NCBI RefSeq assembly: GCF_003028575.1
Contig: NZ_PYUD01000001.1
Location: forward strand, 1,054,001 to 1,118,000
Origin: Halomonas urumqiensis
GTDB lineage: Bacteria; Pseudomonadota; Gammaproteobacteria; Pseudomonadales; Halomonadaceae
Reading direction: 5' to 3'
DNA length: 64,000 bases
The notes below the pieces were generated by a model. It was given only the letters and a program-made list of their open reading frames with translations, searched no databases and was not told the DNA's origin. Below are positions 10,020 to 20,277 of the stretch, piece after piece (position 1 is the stretch's first letter; the number at the start of each line of letters is the position of its first letter). Both the position numbers and the translations under genes were made by a program.

Positions 10020-10802
10020 ATGCTGATGGCCGGGCCTGTGCTGGTATTCGATTCAGGCGTGGGCGGGTTGTCGGTGGTATCGGCATTGCGACAGCGCTTG
10101 CCAGGAGCGGCACTGGCCTACGTCTGTGATAACGCCATGCTGCCCTACGGCATGCGAGAAGACGCTTGGCTTGCGGGCCGAATTCTCGAGGTCTGCAGCG
10201 CCGCTGTGGCCGCCAGTCGTTGCAGCGCCCTGGTCGTGGCCTGCAATACCGCCAGCACCCTGGCGTTGGCCGAATTGCGTGAACATCTCGATATTCCGGT
10301 GATTGGCACCGTGCCCGCCATCAAGCCGGCGGCGGGACTGAGCCGAACCGGCCATATTGGCCTGTTGGCCACCAGCGCCACGGTCGCCAGGCCCTACACC
10401 CTGAAATTGATCGAGGCGTTCGCGTCCGAGTGCCGGGTGACCCGAGTGGCCGCCGACCCCTTGGTCCAGCAGGCCGAACGCTGGCTTGCCGGCGAGGTGC
10501 CGGACATCGACGTCATCCGTCGATCACTCGCACCGCTCTGGGAAGACCCCGAGCTCGACGTCGTGGTGCTTGGGTGCACGCATTTTCCACTGTTGCGTGA
10601 TTGGCTCACGCCTGATGCGCACCGCGAGGTGGCGTGGGTCGATTCAAGCGATGCCATCGCCCGCCGCGTCGCCGAGGTGGTATCCGCCATCGCCGCTGCC
10701 GATGGTCTCGGTGAGTGCTTTGTCACTGCCCCGGCCCCGCGCCTTACGGCAGGGTTTGCCTCTTTCGGCTTTGCGCCGGCCCAGGTGCTGTCGCTGCCTT
10801 GA
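10020..10802 (+). CDS. murI: Glutamate racemase
   Basis: MurI makes D-glutamate for peptidoglycan. The 260-residue protein carries the N-terminal FDSGVGGLSV motif. The two catalytic cysteines sit in VVACNTAS (near residue 75) and VLGCTHFPLL (near 186), and LPYG follows the first strand. The start could be either of two close in-frame ATGs (10020 or 10026). It sits 48 bp upstream of trmA on the same strand. Confidence 0.95.
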   Translation: MLMAGPVLVFDSGVGGLSVVSALRQRLPGAALAYVCDNAMLPYGMREDAWLAGRILEVCSAAVAASRCSALVVACNTASTLALAELREHLDIPVIGTVPAIKPAAGLSRTGHIGLLATSATVARPYTLKLIEAFASECRVTRVAADPLVQQAERWLAGEVPDIDVIRRSLAPLWEDPELDVVVLGCTHFPLLRDWLTPDAHREVAWVDSSDAIARRVAEVVSAIAAADGLGECFVTAPAPRLTAGFASFGFAPAQVLSLP

Positions 10803-10850
10803 ACGATACTCTCCAAACCTGATTATCCGCCTGCATAGTGAGGAGTTTCC

Positions 10851-11957
10851 TTGTCCATTCCCGTCGTCGACCGCGCCCGATATGACCAACAGCTCGATGC
10901 GAAGCGCGAGCGTATTACCGAGCGGTTCGCACGCTTCTCGCCACCCGCGCTTGAGGTCTATGCGTCGCCGCCGGACCACTATCGACAGCGCTGCGAGTTT
11001 CGGATCTGGCATGAGGGCGAAGACCTCTTCTACGCGATGTTCGAGGTTGACCGCGAGGACCCCGGGAAGAAGCAGGTGATCCGCCTGGATGACTTTCCAG
11101 TGGCCAGCCGGCGCATCAATGCCTTGATGCCGGCGCTGCTGGATGCCATTCGTGATGACTCGCTGATGCGTCGCAAGTTGTTCCAGGTCGAGTTTCTGAC
11201 CACGCTTGCCGGCGAAGCGCTGGTCACGCTGATCTACCACCGCCCACTGGACGACGCCTGGGAATCCCGGGCGCGGCAACTGCAGGAGCAGCTTGGGGTG
11301 ATGATCATCGGCCGCGCGCGCAAGCAGCGGCTGGTGCTGGCGCGCGATCATGTCTGGGAGCGCCTGGAGGTGGATGGCCATGAATTCGTCTACCAGCAGG
11401 TAGAGAACAGCTTCACCCAGCCAAATGCCGAGATCTGCCGCACGATGTTGAGCTGGGCGCGGGATGTGACGCGCGATTCGCAGGACGCGGACCTGGTTGA
11501 GCTTTATTGCGGCAACGGCAATTTTACAGTGGCGCTTGCCGAGAACTTTCGACGCGTGCTTGCGACCGAGATTTCGCGTACCTCGGTGGCTAGTGCACGC
11601 GAGAACCTGGCCGCCAATGGCATCGAGAATGCGGTGATCGGCCGTATGTCCGCCGAGGATTTCGCTGCGGCTCTCAAGGGTGACAAGGGCGGGCGACGAG
11701 TGGCTGAATGGGCGCTAGACGACTACGATTTCAGCACCGTGCTGGTCGACCCGCCGCGCGCCGGCCTGGATGAAGCGAGTTGCCGACAGCTCAGCGATTA
11801 CCCACGTATCGTCTATATTTCATGCAATCCGCAGACACTGGCGGATAATCTCGAGACGCTGGCCGAAACCCATGAGATTCGTCGCCTGGCGCTGTTCGAC
11901 CAGTTTCCCTGGACGCACCACTGCGAGTGTGGCGTGTTGCTCGAGAAGCGGCGATAA
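10851..11957 (+). CDS. trmA: tRNA (uracil-5-)-methyltransferase TrmA
   Basis: TrmA uses S-adenosylmethionine to make m5U54 in the T-loop of tRNA. The product is 368 residues, typical length. The SAM-binding motif LVELYCGNGNFTVAL lies near residue 217. The catalytic segment contains DPPRAGLD and YISCNPQTLADN, with the nucleophile Cys near 325, and the C-terminal Glu region reads HHCECGVLLEKR. The start is TTG at 10851 after AGGAG. The 180 bp before gdhB hold no gene that I can see. Confidence 0.95.
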   Translation: MSIPVVDRARYDQQLDAKRERITERFARFSPPALEVYASPPDHYRQRCEFRIWHEGEDLFYAMFEVDREDPGKKQVIRLDDFPVASRRINALMPALLDAIRDDSLMRRKLFQVEFLTTLAGEALVTLIYHRPLDDAWESRARQLQEQLGVMIIGRARKQRLVLARDHVWERLEVDGHEFVYQQVENSFTQPNAEICRTMLSWARDVTRDSQDADLVELYCGNGNFTVALAENFRRVLATEISRTSVASARENLAANGIENAVIGRMSAEDFAAALKGDKGGRRVAEWALDDYDFSTVLVDPPRAGLDEASCRQLSDYPRIVYISCNPQTLADNLETLAETHEIRRLALFDQFPWTHHCECGVLLEKRR

Positions 11958-12137
11958 CTCTGCATCCTGGGGGGCTGTCAAGTGGCGATGCCTAACCGAC
12001 ATGCTCCATGAGCAAAACGTCACGTTGGTGGGGTCTGCCCAGGGAGTGGAGTAAGCTTGCCGGCAAGTCGGCCAAGCTGGCCGCCGTGTTGAATACTCCC
12101 GGCCGTGGCATGCGGCCGTTGGCAGCCGAGGTGATGG

Positions 12138-15100
12138 ATGTATAACGTTGCGCAAGATGAAACCCGACAGGATGTTCTCCAGCAGCTTGCCGAACGCTTG
12201 AGGAGTCGATTGGACAAGGACAAGGCCGATGAAGTCGAGGCCTTCGCCCGCTACTTCTATTCAAGCGTGTCCTTCGATGACCTCATGGATCGTCGGCTGG
12301 ACGACCTCTACGGCGCGACACTCTCCATCTGGCACTTCCTTCAGGAGTTCAATCCGGCAGACCCCAAGGTGCGGGTCTTCAACCCTGATTTCGAGCAGCA
12401 TGGCTGGCAGTCCGCCCACTCGTTCGTCGCCGTGCTGCATGAGGATATGCCGTTTCTTGTCGATTCGGTACGCATAGAGCTCAACCGACGCGGCATGACA
12501 GTGCATGCCATCCACAACGCGGTGCTCGAGACCCAACGCGATGGCAAGCATCACCTCAAGTGCGTTGTCGAGCCGGGTGGGAAGGCTGCCTCGCAGGCGC
12601 GTGAGTCGCTGATCGTGATCGAGGTCGATCGCCACTCGGACCCGGCCGTGCTGGAGGATATCCAGGCAAGTCTCGACGAAATATTGATCGATGTGCGTAC
12701 CGCCGTAGCGGATTTCGATGCCATGCGCGAGCGGGTGAAGGAGGCCATCGAGGAGGTCCGCGCCTGCCGTCCGCCTCAGGTAAGCGAAGTGGATCACCAG
12801 GAGGCCATCGCGTTTCTGGAGTGGCTCCTGGAAGAAAACTTTACCTTCCTTGGCTATGACGCATTCGATGTCGTGAGCAAGGGCGGCAAGCAGGAGATTC
12901 ACAAGGTCAAGCGGAGCGAGCTGGGTGTCTTTCGCCTCGACCAGCCGCGTTATCAGGAGCGGATTCGTACTGAAACCGGTGTCGAGGACGATCACTTCGT
13001 GCTGGTGCCTCAGCTACTGTCGTTCGCCAAGAGTGCTCACCATGCCCGTGTGCATCGACCGACTTACCCCGATTACATCTCGCTCGACCGCTACGATGAA
13101 AAGGGTAACGTTATCGGCGAACACCGCTTCCTGGGGCTGTTTGCCGCCACTGCCTACAATGATTCGCCGCGTAACATCCCGCTGCTTCGGCGCAAGCTCA
13201 AGTCAGTGATGGAGATCGCCGGGTTCAATCCCAAGGGGCACAACGGCAAGCAGTTGTTGCAGATCCTTGAGGTCTACCCACGAGACGACCTGTTTCAGAT
13301 CGATACCCAGGAGCTTGCCGACACCGCGCTTGGCATTCTCAGCATCCGCGAGCGTCGCCGTGTCAGGCTGTTCATCCGCGAGGATCGCTCCGGGCGCTTC
13401 TATTCGTGCATGGTATTCGTGCCTCGTGATGTGTTCTCCACCGAACTGCGTCTGCGCATCCAGAACCTGCTCTGCGAGGAGCTCAACGCCAGTTTCGGCG
13501 ATTTCAACACCTACCTGTCCGAGTCGGTACTGGCGCGCATCCAGTTCATCCTGCGCTTCTCGGGTGAAACGCCGGTGGATTATGACCTCAAGCGCCTCGA
13601 GGCCAAGGTCATGCGGCTGGCTCGCAACTGGCGTGATGACCTTCAGACCGCCAGCATCGAGGGCTTCGGCGAAGAGCAGGCCAACCTTCTGATGGACCGC
13701 TTCCGCGACGCCTTTCCGGCCAGCTACCGGGACGACTTCAGCGCGCGCACGGCGGTATTTGACCTGCAGCACATCATCGAGCTCGAGGAAGGCGCGCCAC
13801 TGTCACTGTCGCTGTATCGACTGGTCGAGGAGGAGGGCAGCGGGGTCAACCTCAAGCTGTTTCATGCCGGTAAGCCGATTCCGCTCTCCGATGTACTGCC
13901 TATGATGGAGAACCTGGGCCTGCGGGTGATCGGTGAGCGCCCCTACGAAATCGAGGCCAGCGACCACACCTACTGGATTCATGACTTCGACCTCGAGCAC
14001 CACACCAGTACCGAGGTCAACCTGCAGGAGATGCGTGGCCCCTTCATCGAGGCATTCAAGCGCATCTGGGCCGGCGAGGCGGACAACGATGCCTTCAACC
14101 GCTTGATCATCGGCGCCAACCTGGACTGGCGCGAAGTCGCCATGTTGCGCGCCTATGCCCGCTACCTGAAACAGATCCGCTTTGGCATGTCGCAGGATTA
14201 CATCGCCTCGACGCTGGCCAGCCATCCGGAGATCACCCGTGAGCTTGTGACGCTGTTCGAACTTCGCTTCGACCCCGAGGACCGCCCGCAGGAAAGCGAA
14301 CTCGACGACTGCCTGGCGCGCATCCAGGGCCTGCTCGATGATGTGGCAAGCCTCAACGATGACCAGTTGCTTCGCCGATTCGCCGAGCTGATCCAGGCCA
14401 GCCTGCGCACCAACTACTACCAGACGCATGCTGACGGAAGCCACAAGGACTATCTGTCGATCAAGCTCCAGCCGTCGAAGATCACCGGCATTCCCAAGCC
14501 ACGCCCGATGTTCGAGATTTTCGTCTGCTCGCCGCGCGTCGAGGGTGTGCACCTGCGCGGTGGCAAGGTGGCGCGTGGTGGCCTGCGCTGGTCCGATCGC
14601 CAGGAGGATTTCCGCACCGAGGTACTTGGCCTGGTCAAGGCGCAGCAAGTCAAGAATGCGGTGATCGTGCCGGTGGGCGCCAAGGGTGGCTTCGTCTGCA
14701 AGCGGTTGCCGGAAGGGGATCGCGAAGCGTTCCAGAAGGAGGGCATCGCCTGTTATAAGACCTTCATCCGCGCCTTGCTCGATGTTACCGACAATCTGGT
14801 GGGCGGCGAGGTGGTGCCACCCGAGAGCGTGGTGCGTCATGACGATGATGACCCCTACCTGGTAGTCGCGGCCGACAAGGGGACCGCGACCTTTTCCGAC
14901 ATCGCCAACGAGATTTCCAACGAATATGGTCATTGGCTGGGCGATGCCTTCGCTTCCGGTGGCGCCAACGGCTACGACCACAAGAAGATGGGCATTACCG
15001 CCAAGGGCGCCTGGGAGTCGGTCAAGCGTCACTTCCGTGGCCTGGGTATCAACACCCAGCAGGACGAGTTCAGCGTGGTGGGTGTCGGCGACATGGCCGG

Positions 15101-16976
15101 CGATGTGTTCGGTAATGGCATGTTGCTCTCCGACAAGATTCGCCTGGTGGGTGCCTTCAACCATCTGCATATCTTCGTCGACCCGGCCCCCGATGCCGCG
15201 ATCACCTTCGCCGAGCGAAAGCGCCTGTTCGACCTGCCGCGCTCGAGCTGGGAAGACTACGACACGACCTTGATCTCGCAGGGCGGTGGCATCTTCAAGC
15301 GGTCTGCCAAGTCGATCGCCGTCACGGCGCAGATGAAAGAGGTCTTCGCTATCAAGGAGGACAAGCTCTCGCCCAACGAGCTGATCCAGGCAATGCTCAA
15401 GTCCCACGTCGATCTGCTCTGGAACGGCGGTATCGGGACCTATGTGAAGAGCAGCGAAGAGACCGATGCCCAGGTGGGTGACAAGGCCAACGACGCCTTG
15501 CGAATCAATGGCCGTGAGTTGAACTGTCGAGTGATCGGTGAGGGCGGCAACCTTGGCATGACCCAGCGTGGCCGCATGGAGGCTTCCGCCCATGGCGTAC
15601 GCCTCAATACCGATGCCATCGACAACGCCGGTGGCGTGAACTGCTCCGACCACGAGGTCAATATCAAGATTCTCGTCGATGAGGTGGTCAAGCGCGGTGA
15701 CATGACCGACAAGCAGCGCAACCAGCTGCTTGCCGACATGACCGAGGACGTCTCGGAACTGGTGTTGCTCGACAATTACCGCCAGACCCAGGCGCTTGAT
15801 CTCTCCGAAATCCTCTCTGGCCAGGGCATCGGACCTTTCCGTCGCTTCATCAGCGAACTGGAAGCGGCTGGCCAGCTCGATCGTGAGCTCGAGTTCCTGC
15901 CCACCGACGAGATTCTTCAGGAGCGCAGCGTCAATCAGCAGGGGATGTTGCTGCCTGAGCTTGCCGTGTTGATCTCCTATGCCAAGAGCGTGCTCAAGGG
16001 CGACCTCATCGCCTCCGACGTGCCGGATGACCCGACGATATCCCACTATGTGGAACGTGTGTTTCCCAAGGTGCTGGTCGAGCGTTACCACAATGAGATG
16101 TACGAGCACCGACTCAAGCGCGAGATCGTCGCCACCCAGGTATCCAACGACCTGGTCGACCATATGGGGGTCGTGTTCGTGCGACGCTTGATGGATTCCA
16201 CCGGTGCCAATCGCGCCGAGATCGCCCGGGCCTACGTGATAGCTCGCGAGGTGTTCCAGCTTGGCGCATTGTGGGAAAAGATCGAAGCGCTAGATAACCA
16301 GGTCCAGAGCCGCGTTCAGTACGACATGATGCTGGGCCTCATGCGCCTGATTCGGCGTGCTACACGCTGGTTCCTGCGCAGCCGTACCGGCATGAGTCCA
16401 CGCGAGGCAATCGACTATTTCACGCCGCGTGTGGCCCAGGTGCAGGAGAGCCTTGCCAAGCGGTTGCGTGGCGAGGAACGTGAAGCTTGGGAGGCACGTC
16501 GCGACGAGCTGATCGCCGCCGGCGTGCCGGATGCGTTGGCCTCGACCGCCGCTGCCGCCAATAGTCTCTACGCGGCACTCGGGATCATTCAGGCGGCACG
16601 TCAAGCCAACGAGAAGCCGCAGAAGGTCGCTGAGGTGTTCTACGAGATCGGCGACCGCCTCGAGCTGCCATGGATGATCCAGCAGATTACCGACCTGCAG
16701 GTTCGCGACAGCTGGCAGGCCCAGGCACGCGATACCTTCCGCGATGACGTCGACCGCCAGCAACTGTCGCTGACCGTCAGCGTCTTGCAGATGGAAGGTG
16801 GGCCGCGAGATGCCGCCGAGCGGGTCGACCAGTGGTTGTTGCTGCACGACGCCATGCACCAGCGCTGGCGTCGACTGCTCGAACAGGTGGGCAGCGGTGC
16901 CCAGGGTGGCTTCCCGCTGTTCGCGGTGGCGGTACGTGAGCTGGTCGACCTGGCCGAGAGCAGCCGCGAGACCTGA
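12138..16976 (+). CDS. gdhB: NAD-specific glutamate dehydrogenase, large (about 180 kDa) class
   Basis: This is a catabolic enzyme converting glutamate to 2-oxoglutarate and ammonia with NAD+. At 1612 residues it belongs to the L-1500 class (Bac_GDH), with long N-terminal ACT-like regulatory regions. The catalytic core starts near residue 775. It contains the HLRGGKVARGGLRWSDR block, VPVGAKGGF with the catalytic-Lys region, and a nucleotide-binding region around VVGVGDMAGDVFGNGML. ATG 12138 follows GAGGTG. It is monocistronic, with a strong hairpin after the stop. Known relatives are allosterically regulated by amino acids; nothing in this sequence proves that here. Confidence 0.95.
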   Translation: MYNVAQDETRQDVLQQLAERLRSRLDKDKADEVEAFARYFYSSVSFDDLMDRRLDDLYGATLSIWHFLQEFNPADPKVRVFNPDFEQHGWQSAHSFVAVLHEDMPFLVDSVRIELNRRGMTVHAIHNAVLETQRDGKHHLKCVVEPGGKAASQARESLIVIEVDRHSDPAVLEDIQASLDEILIDVRTAVADFDAMRERVKEAIEEVRACRPPQVSEVDHQEAIAFLEWLLEENFTFLGYDAFDVVSKGGKQEIHKVKRSELGVFRLDQPRYQERIRTETGVEDDHFVLVPQLLSFAKSAHHARVHRPTYPDYISLDRYDEKGNVIGEHRFLGLFAATAYNDSPRNIPLLRRKLKSVMEIAGFNPKGHNGKQLLQILEVYPRDDLFQIDTQELADTALGILSIRERRRVRLFIREDRSGRFYSCMVFVPRDVFSTELRLRIQNLLCEELNASFGDFNTYLSESVLARIQFILRFSGETPVDYDLKRLEAKVMRLARNWRDDLQTASIEGFGEEQANLLMDRFRDAFPASYRDDFSARTAVFDLQHIIELEEGAPLSLSLYRLVEEEGSGVNLKLFHAGKPIPLSDVLPMMENLGLRVIGERPYEIEASDHTYWIHDFDLEHHTSTEVNLQEMRGPFIEAFKRIWAGEADNDAFNRLIIGANLDWREVAMLRAYARYLKQIRFGMSQDYIASTLASHPEITRELVTLFELRFDPEDRPQESELDDCLARIQGLLDDVASLNDDQLLRRFAELIQASLRTNYYQTHADGSHKDYLSIKLQPSKITGIPKPRPMFEIFVCSPRVEGVHLRGGKVARGGLRWSDRQEDFRTEVLGLVKAQQVKNAVIVPVGAKGGFVCKRLPEGDREAFQKEGIACYKTFIRALLDVTDNLVGGEVVPPESVVRHDDDDPYLVVAADKGTATFSDIANEISNEYGHWLGDAFASGGANGYDHKKMGITAKGAWESVKRHFRGLGINTQQDEFSVVGVGDMAGDVFGNGMLLSDKIRLVGAFNHLHIFVDPAPDAAITFAERKRLFDLPRSSWEDYDTTLISQGGGIFKRSAKSIAVTAQMKEVFAIKEDKLSPNELIQAMLKSHVDLLWNGGIGTYVKSSEETDAQVGDKANDALRINGRELNCRVIGEGGNLGMTQRGRMEASAHGVRLNTDAIDNAGGVNCSDHEVNIKILVDEVVKRGDMTDKQRNQLLADMTEDVSELVLLDNYRQTQALDLSEILSGQGIGPFRRFISELEAAGQLDRELEFLPTDEILQERSVNQQGMLLPELAVLISYAKSVLKGDLIASDVPDDPTISHYVERVFPKVLVERYHNEMYEHRLKREIVATQVSNDLVDHMGVVFVRRLMDSTGANRAEIARAYVIAREVFQLGALWEKIEALDNQVQSRVQYDMMLGLMRLIRRATRWFLRSRTGMSPREAIDYFTPRVAQVQESLAKRLRGEEREAWEARRDELIAAGVPDALASTAAAANSLYAALGIIQAARQANEKPQKVAEVFYEIGDRLELPWMIQQITDLQVRDSWQAQARDTFRDDVDRQQLSLTVSVLQMEGGPRDAAERVDQWLLLHDAMHQRWRRLLEQVGSGAQGGFPLFAVAVRELVDLAESSRET

Positions 16977-17011
16977 TCAGGTCTGTGGCAGGCCCCTGCT
17001 GCTGAAGTGCT

Positions 17012-17035
17012 GAACCCCGCCGAATGGCGGGGTTC
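17012..17035. terminator. Intrinsic terminator after gdhB
   Basis: GAACCCCGCC and GGCGGGGTTC form a perfect 10-bp stem with a GAAT loop, followed by GTTGTTGGGTTT. It lies between convergent gdhB and mgtE. Confidence 0.75.
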
Positions 17036-17080
17036 GTTGTTGGGTTTCAGTGAACCCTCGAGTGACCTCTGGCCTCTCGG

Positions 17081-18433
17081 CTATAGCAGGAACAGGGTGG
17101 CAAGCCCAAGGAAGGCCATGAAGCCGACCACATCGGTGACCGTGGTCAGCACCACCGATCCGGAAAGCGCCGGGTCGATGCCCAGCCGCTTGAGGATCAA
17201 CGGAATCGCGATGCCGGCGATACCGGCGGCAAGCATGTTGATCACCAGGGCCGCGGCGATGATCACTCCGATGCCGATGCTGCCAAACCACAGCACAGCA
17301 AGCACCGCGACCACCAGCGCCCAGAGCACGCCGTTAAGGGCGGAAATGCCGATTTCCTTGCGCATCAGCCACTGGCTGTTGGTGCGGCTGATCTGGCCCA
17401 ATGCCAGGCCGCGTATGGCCAGGGTCAGTGTCTGGCTGCCAGCGATGCCGCCCATGCTGGCGACGATCGGCATCAGCACGGCAAGCGCGACGATCTGGTC
17501 CAGCGCATCCTCGAAGCGACCAATGACCCAGGCGGCCAGAAAGGCGGTCACCAGGTTGATGCCAAGCCACACGGCGCGACGCTTGGCACTGGGAAGCACC
17601 GGCGCAAACAGATCTTCTTCCTCGTCCAGACCGGCCATGTTCATCAGCGCCTGGTCGGAGTTCTCGCGGATTACGTCGACGATATCGTCGATCAGGATGC
17701 GACCGAGCAGCTTGCCTTCGACATCCACCACTGGCGCCGACACCAGATCGTGGGTCTCGAAGAGCTTTGCGACTTCACGGGTTTTCATGTCCATGCTGAT
17801 CGTGTCGATATCGTCATCCATGACCTCGGCCACCGCGATCTCCTGGTCGTGAGAGACCAATCGCGCAAGCGGCAGCTTGCCGACCACATAGCCATCTCGG
17901 TCGACGACCATCAGCGCATCGGTGTTGTCCGGGATCGTCTCCTTCCAGCGCAGGAAGCGTTGGGCCGTCTCCAGGCTGACATCGGCGCGCACCGCAATGG
18001 TGTCGGTGCGCATGATGCGCCCGGCGCTATCCTCCTCGAAGGCCAGCGTCTCCTCCAGGCGCTGGCGCTGCAACGCGTCCATCGAGCGCAGCATGTCCTC
18101 GGCCACCTGGCGTGGCAGATCCTCGAAGAGTTCAGCAAGGTCTGTGGTGTCGAGATCCGCTGCGGCGGCCTTGATTTCGGCGGGGTCCATTTCGTCGAGC
18201 AGTGTCGAGCGCACTTCATCGTGGACATGCAGCAGGACTTCACCGTCGACTTCCGCCGGCACCCGTTCCCACAGACGGATACGGTCGCCGAGGGGCAGCG
18301 ACTCCAGCAGCAGCGCAATTTCCGCGGGCTCGAGGCTTGCGATGGCTTCATCGACCTGGGTCAGTTCATCCACTCGCAAGGCGGCATGGATGCTGGACAG
18401 ATGATGTTCCAGTGTCAGGGTTGTCTCGCTCAT
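17081..18433 (-). CDS. mgtE: Magnesium transporter MgtE
   Basis: MgtE is a Mg2+-gated Mg2+ channel of the inner membrane. The 450-residue protein has the helical MgtE N-domain (about 10-130), a pair of CBS domains (about 140-265), and five C-terminal membrane helices. The channel motif PIVASMGGIAGSQTL lies in the second helix. ATG 18433 is preceded by GGAGG; an upstream alternative adds 22 residues with no good site. It is transcribed away from pyrD. I see no Mg2+ riboswitch in the short leader. Confidence 0.94.
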   Translation of the reverse strand: MSETTLTLEHHLSSIHAALRVDELTQVDEAIASLEPAEIALLLESLPLGDRIRLWERVPAEVDGEVLLHVHDEVRSTLLDEMDPAEIKAAAADLDTTDLAELFEDLPRQVAEDMLRSMDALQRQRLEETLAFEEDSAGRIMRTDTIAVRADVSLETAQRFLRWKETIPDNTDALMVVDRDGYVVGKLPLARLVSHDQEIAVAEVMDDDIDTISMDMKTREVAKLFETHDLVSAPVVDVEGKLLGRILIDDIVDVIRENSDQALMNMAGLDEEEDLFAPVLPSAKRRAVWLGINLVTAFLAAWVIGRFEDALDQIVALAVLMPIVASMGGIAGSQTLTLAIRGLALGQISRTNSQWLMRKEIGISALNGVLWALVVAVLAVLWFGSIGIGVIIAAALVINMLAAGIAGIAIPLILKRLGIDPALSGSVVLTTVTDVVGFMAFLGLATLFLL

Positions 18434-18613
18434 CTTGCCTCCTTGGCGTCCTGGTGGGTGAGTCATGGCCTCCCTGGCGGCTCGGGTATAGTAGAACACA
18501 GCCGCATGGCGAGGTGCTCAACGAGCCGTTACCGCGAGCCTTCGTGCATCCATCGTCGTGGCGGGATTGCGCTGCTATAATCGCGCCGCCCTTGCCGCCG
18601 CCATGGAGATACC

Positions 18614-19645
18614 ATGTATCCGCTCATTCGTTCGCTGCTGTTTCATCTCGACGCCGAGTCTGCCCACCACTGGGCATTGGCGGGGCTGGACCTGGCCGCG
18701 AAGCTAAAATTGTCCGGCATCCTTGCGGGCGAGCGGGTGGATGACTCGGTGACGCTCATGGGGCTGCGGTTTTCCAACCGGGTGGGCCTTGCCGCCGGGC
18801 TGGACAAGAATGCCGACCACCTCGATGCCTTGGGGGCTCTGGGGTTTGGATTCGTCGAGGTGGGCACGGTGACCCCCAAGCCGCAGGAGGGTAACCCGAA
18901 GCCACGGCTGTTCCGACTGCCCGAGCAGGGCGCCATCATCAATCGCATGGGCTTCAACAACGCGGGTGTCGACCACCTGGTGGCCAGGGTAAAGGCAAGT
19001 CGTTACGACGGTGTGATCGGTATCAACATCGGCAAGAACCTCACCACACCGGTCGAGAAAGCCGTGGATGATTACCTGTTGTGCCTGCGCAAGGTGCATG
19101 CCCATGCTCACTATGTCACGGTCAATATTTCCTCGCCCAATACTCCCGGGCTTCGTAACCTGCAGTTCGGCGACCACCTCGACCAATTGCTCGGGGCGTT
19201 GCGTGACGAAGGCCTGCGGCTGGATCGTGAACTTGGTCGCAGGGTTCCATTGGCGGTGAAGATCGCCCCGGACATGACGACCGAGGAGGTGGCCCTGGTG
19301 GCCCGAGCATTGTCAGCCAATGCCATCGATGCGGTGATTGCCACTAACACGACGGTGTCTCGTGACGCAGTGGCGGGTCTGCCGCATGGCGATGAACAGG
19401 GCGGGCTTTCAGGCAGGCCGGTATTCGAATCCTCCAACGCGGTGATCCGTGAGCTGCGGGTTCATCTGCCCGAGATGCCGATCATCGGGGTAGGCGGTAT
19501 CGACAGTGGTGAGGCCGCAGCCGGCAAGATCGAGGCCGGCGCCGATCTGGTGCAACTCTATTCCGGCTTCATCTATCGTGGCCCGGCGCTGATTGGCGAG
19601 TGTGCCAGAGCGCTTAAGTGCAAGGGCGTGATTCGTGGGTCTTGA
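18614..19645 (+). CDS. pyrD: Dihydroorotate dehydrogenase (quinone), class 2
   Basis: PyrD is a membrane-associated FMN enzyme of pyrimidine synthesis, oxidising dihydroorotate with quinone. The 343 residues start with the N-terminal helical quinone tunnel ([20 protein letters not shown]). The active-site loop is [15 protein letters not shown], with the catalytic Ser near residue 178, and the FMN phosphate site lies in the C-terminal [12 protein letters not shown]. The neighbourhood with rmf and rlmKL matches E. coli. Its stop codon falls within a short tandem repeat. Confidence 0.96.
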   Translation: MYPLIRSLLFHLDAESAHHWALAGLDLAAKLKLSGILAGERVDDSVTLMGLRFSNRVGLAAGLDKNADHLDALGALGFGFVEVGTVTPKPQEGNPKPRLFRLPEQGAIINRMGFNNAGVDHLVARVKASRYDGVIGINIGKNLTTPVEKAVDDYLLCLRKVHAHAHYVTVNISSPNTPGLRNLQFGDHLDQLLGALRDEGLRLDRELGRRVPLAVKIAPDMTTEEVALVARALSANAIDAVIATNTTVSRDAVAGLPHGDEQGGLSGRPVFESSNAVIRELRVHLPEMPIIGVGGIDSGEAAAGKIEAGADLVQLYSGFIYRGPALIGECARALKCKGVIRGS

Positions 19646-19676
19646 GGCGTGGGTCTTGAGGCGTGGGTCTTAAGGC
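19635..19676 (+). repeat. Three tandem copies of a 14-bp unit spanning the pyrD stop
   Basis: The unit GTGGGTCTTGAGGC occurs at 19635-19648 and 19649-19662, and with one mismatch at 19663-19676. The first copy contains the pyrD stop. The unit is not a multiple of three, so copy-number change would not simply extend the protein. Confidence 0.85.
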
Positions 19677-19690
19677 ATGGAAACTAGAAA

Positions 19691-19712
19691 GCCCGTGGCA
19701 ATCGCCACGGGC
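19691..19712 (-). terminator. Terminator downstream of rmf
   Basis: GCCCGTGGC and GCCACGGGC form a perfect 9-bp stem with an AATC loop (+ strand). Read on the minus strand it is followed by TTTCTAGTTT, so it fits an rmf terminator. It may also stop pyrD transcription. Confidence 0.65.
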
Positions 19713-19740
19713 TCGATGGGAATCATGAACAAGGAAATGT

Positions 19741-19947
19741 TTACATTACCATGGGGTTCTTGTGGATACCGGAGACACCCGTCATTCCCGACCATTGATC
19801 CCCACGACCTTCACGCCAACCGCTCATCCAGTATTCACGAAGATTGATTTCCTGACTGGGACAATCATCGCGGGAGCGACCTGAGACACCTGCCTTGTAC
19901 CCATGGATATAGGCACGCTGGAAGCGATCACGTTTCTGTCGTTTCAT
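19741..19947 (-). CDS. rmf: Ribosome modulation factor RMF
   Basis: RMF binds 70S ribosomes in stationary phase and drives 100S dimer formation. The 68-residue basic protein contains the family core RQKRDRFQRAYIHGYKAGVS and a CPSQEINLREYWMSGWREGR segment. It is about a dozen residues longer than the E. coli protein, with a C-terminal extension rich in Gly, Ser and Met. AGAGGT precedes the ATG. Its leader is AT-richer than its surroundings. Confidence 0.92.
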   Translation of the reverse strand: MKRQKRDRFQRAYIHGYKAGVSGRSRDDCPSQEINLREYWMSGWREGRGDQWSGMTGVSGIHKNPMVM

Positions 19948-20277
19948 TGGACTACCTCTTGAAAAGGTATCAATCAGGACAGGCGCTTAAGCTTGAGAAG
20001 GCCACCTGGGGATATCATGTCCCCCAGCGCTCACGATACTAAGGTGAAGCGACTGGACATCAGGTGCCTGGACAGCCAACCTGCCCGCAACATGTCAACA
20101 AAGGTTGCTCAGTCCGGTGAGCGAAGCCCCGTGACAAAAAACGCATGCGTACTTCAGTAGCTACTCAGTTATTGATAGCTCATCACGGCAGGCATTGTCG
20201 ACTCTTGATTTGTAACATCCCGTTCAGCGGATTGTCATACCGGCCGGCCCGCTGCCAAGAACTTCCCTGGAACCCTC
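19948..20277. promoter_or_regulatory. Divergent intergenic region between rmf and rlmKL
   Basis: 330 bp without a gene. It must carry the rmf and rlmKL promoters; I cannot fix -35/-10 boxes with confidence. A 6-bp stem (CTGGGG/CCCCAG) with a 10-base loop lies at 20006-20027, in the rmf leader direction. The sequence is clearly AT-richer toward 20100-20220. Confidence 0.4.

Noticed and set aside
13803..16163. A long open frame (786 codons) antisense to gdhB
   Set aside because: It is the mirror of a GC-rich gene with strong third-position bias; no start signal and composition unlike a protein. Similar antisense frames lie under ftsK (4985-6787) and rlmKL (20224-22440).
18434..18613. Mg2+ riboswitch (M-box type) upstream of mgtE
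   Set aside because: The leader before the chosen start is short and I see no matching structure.
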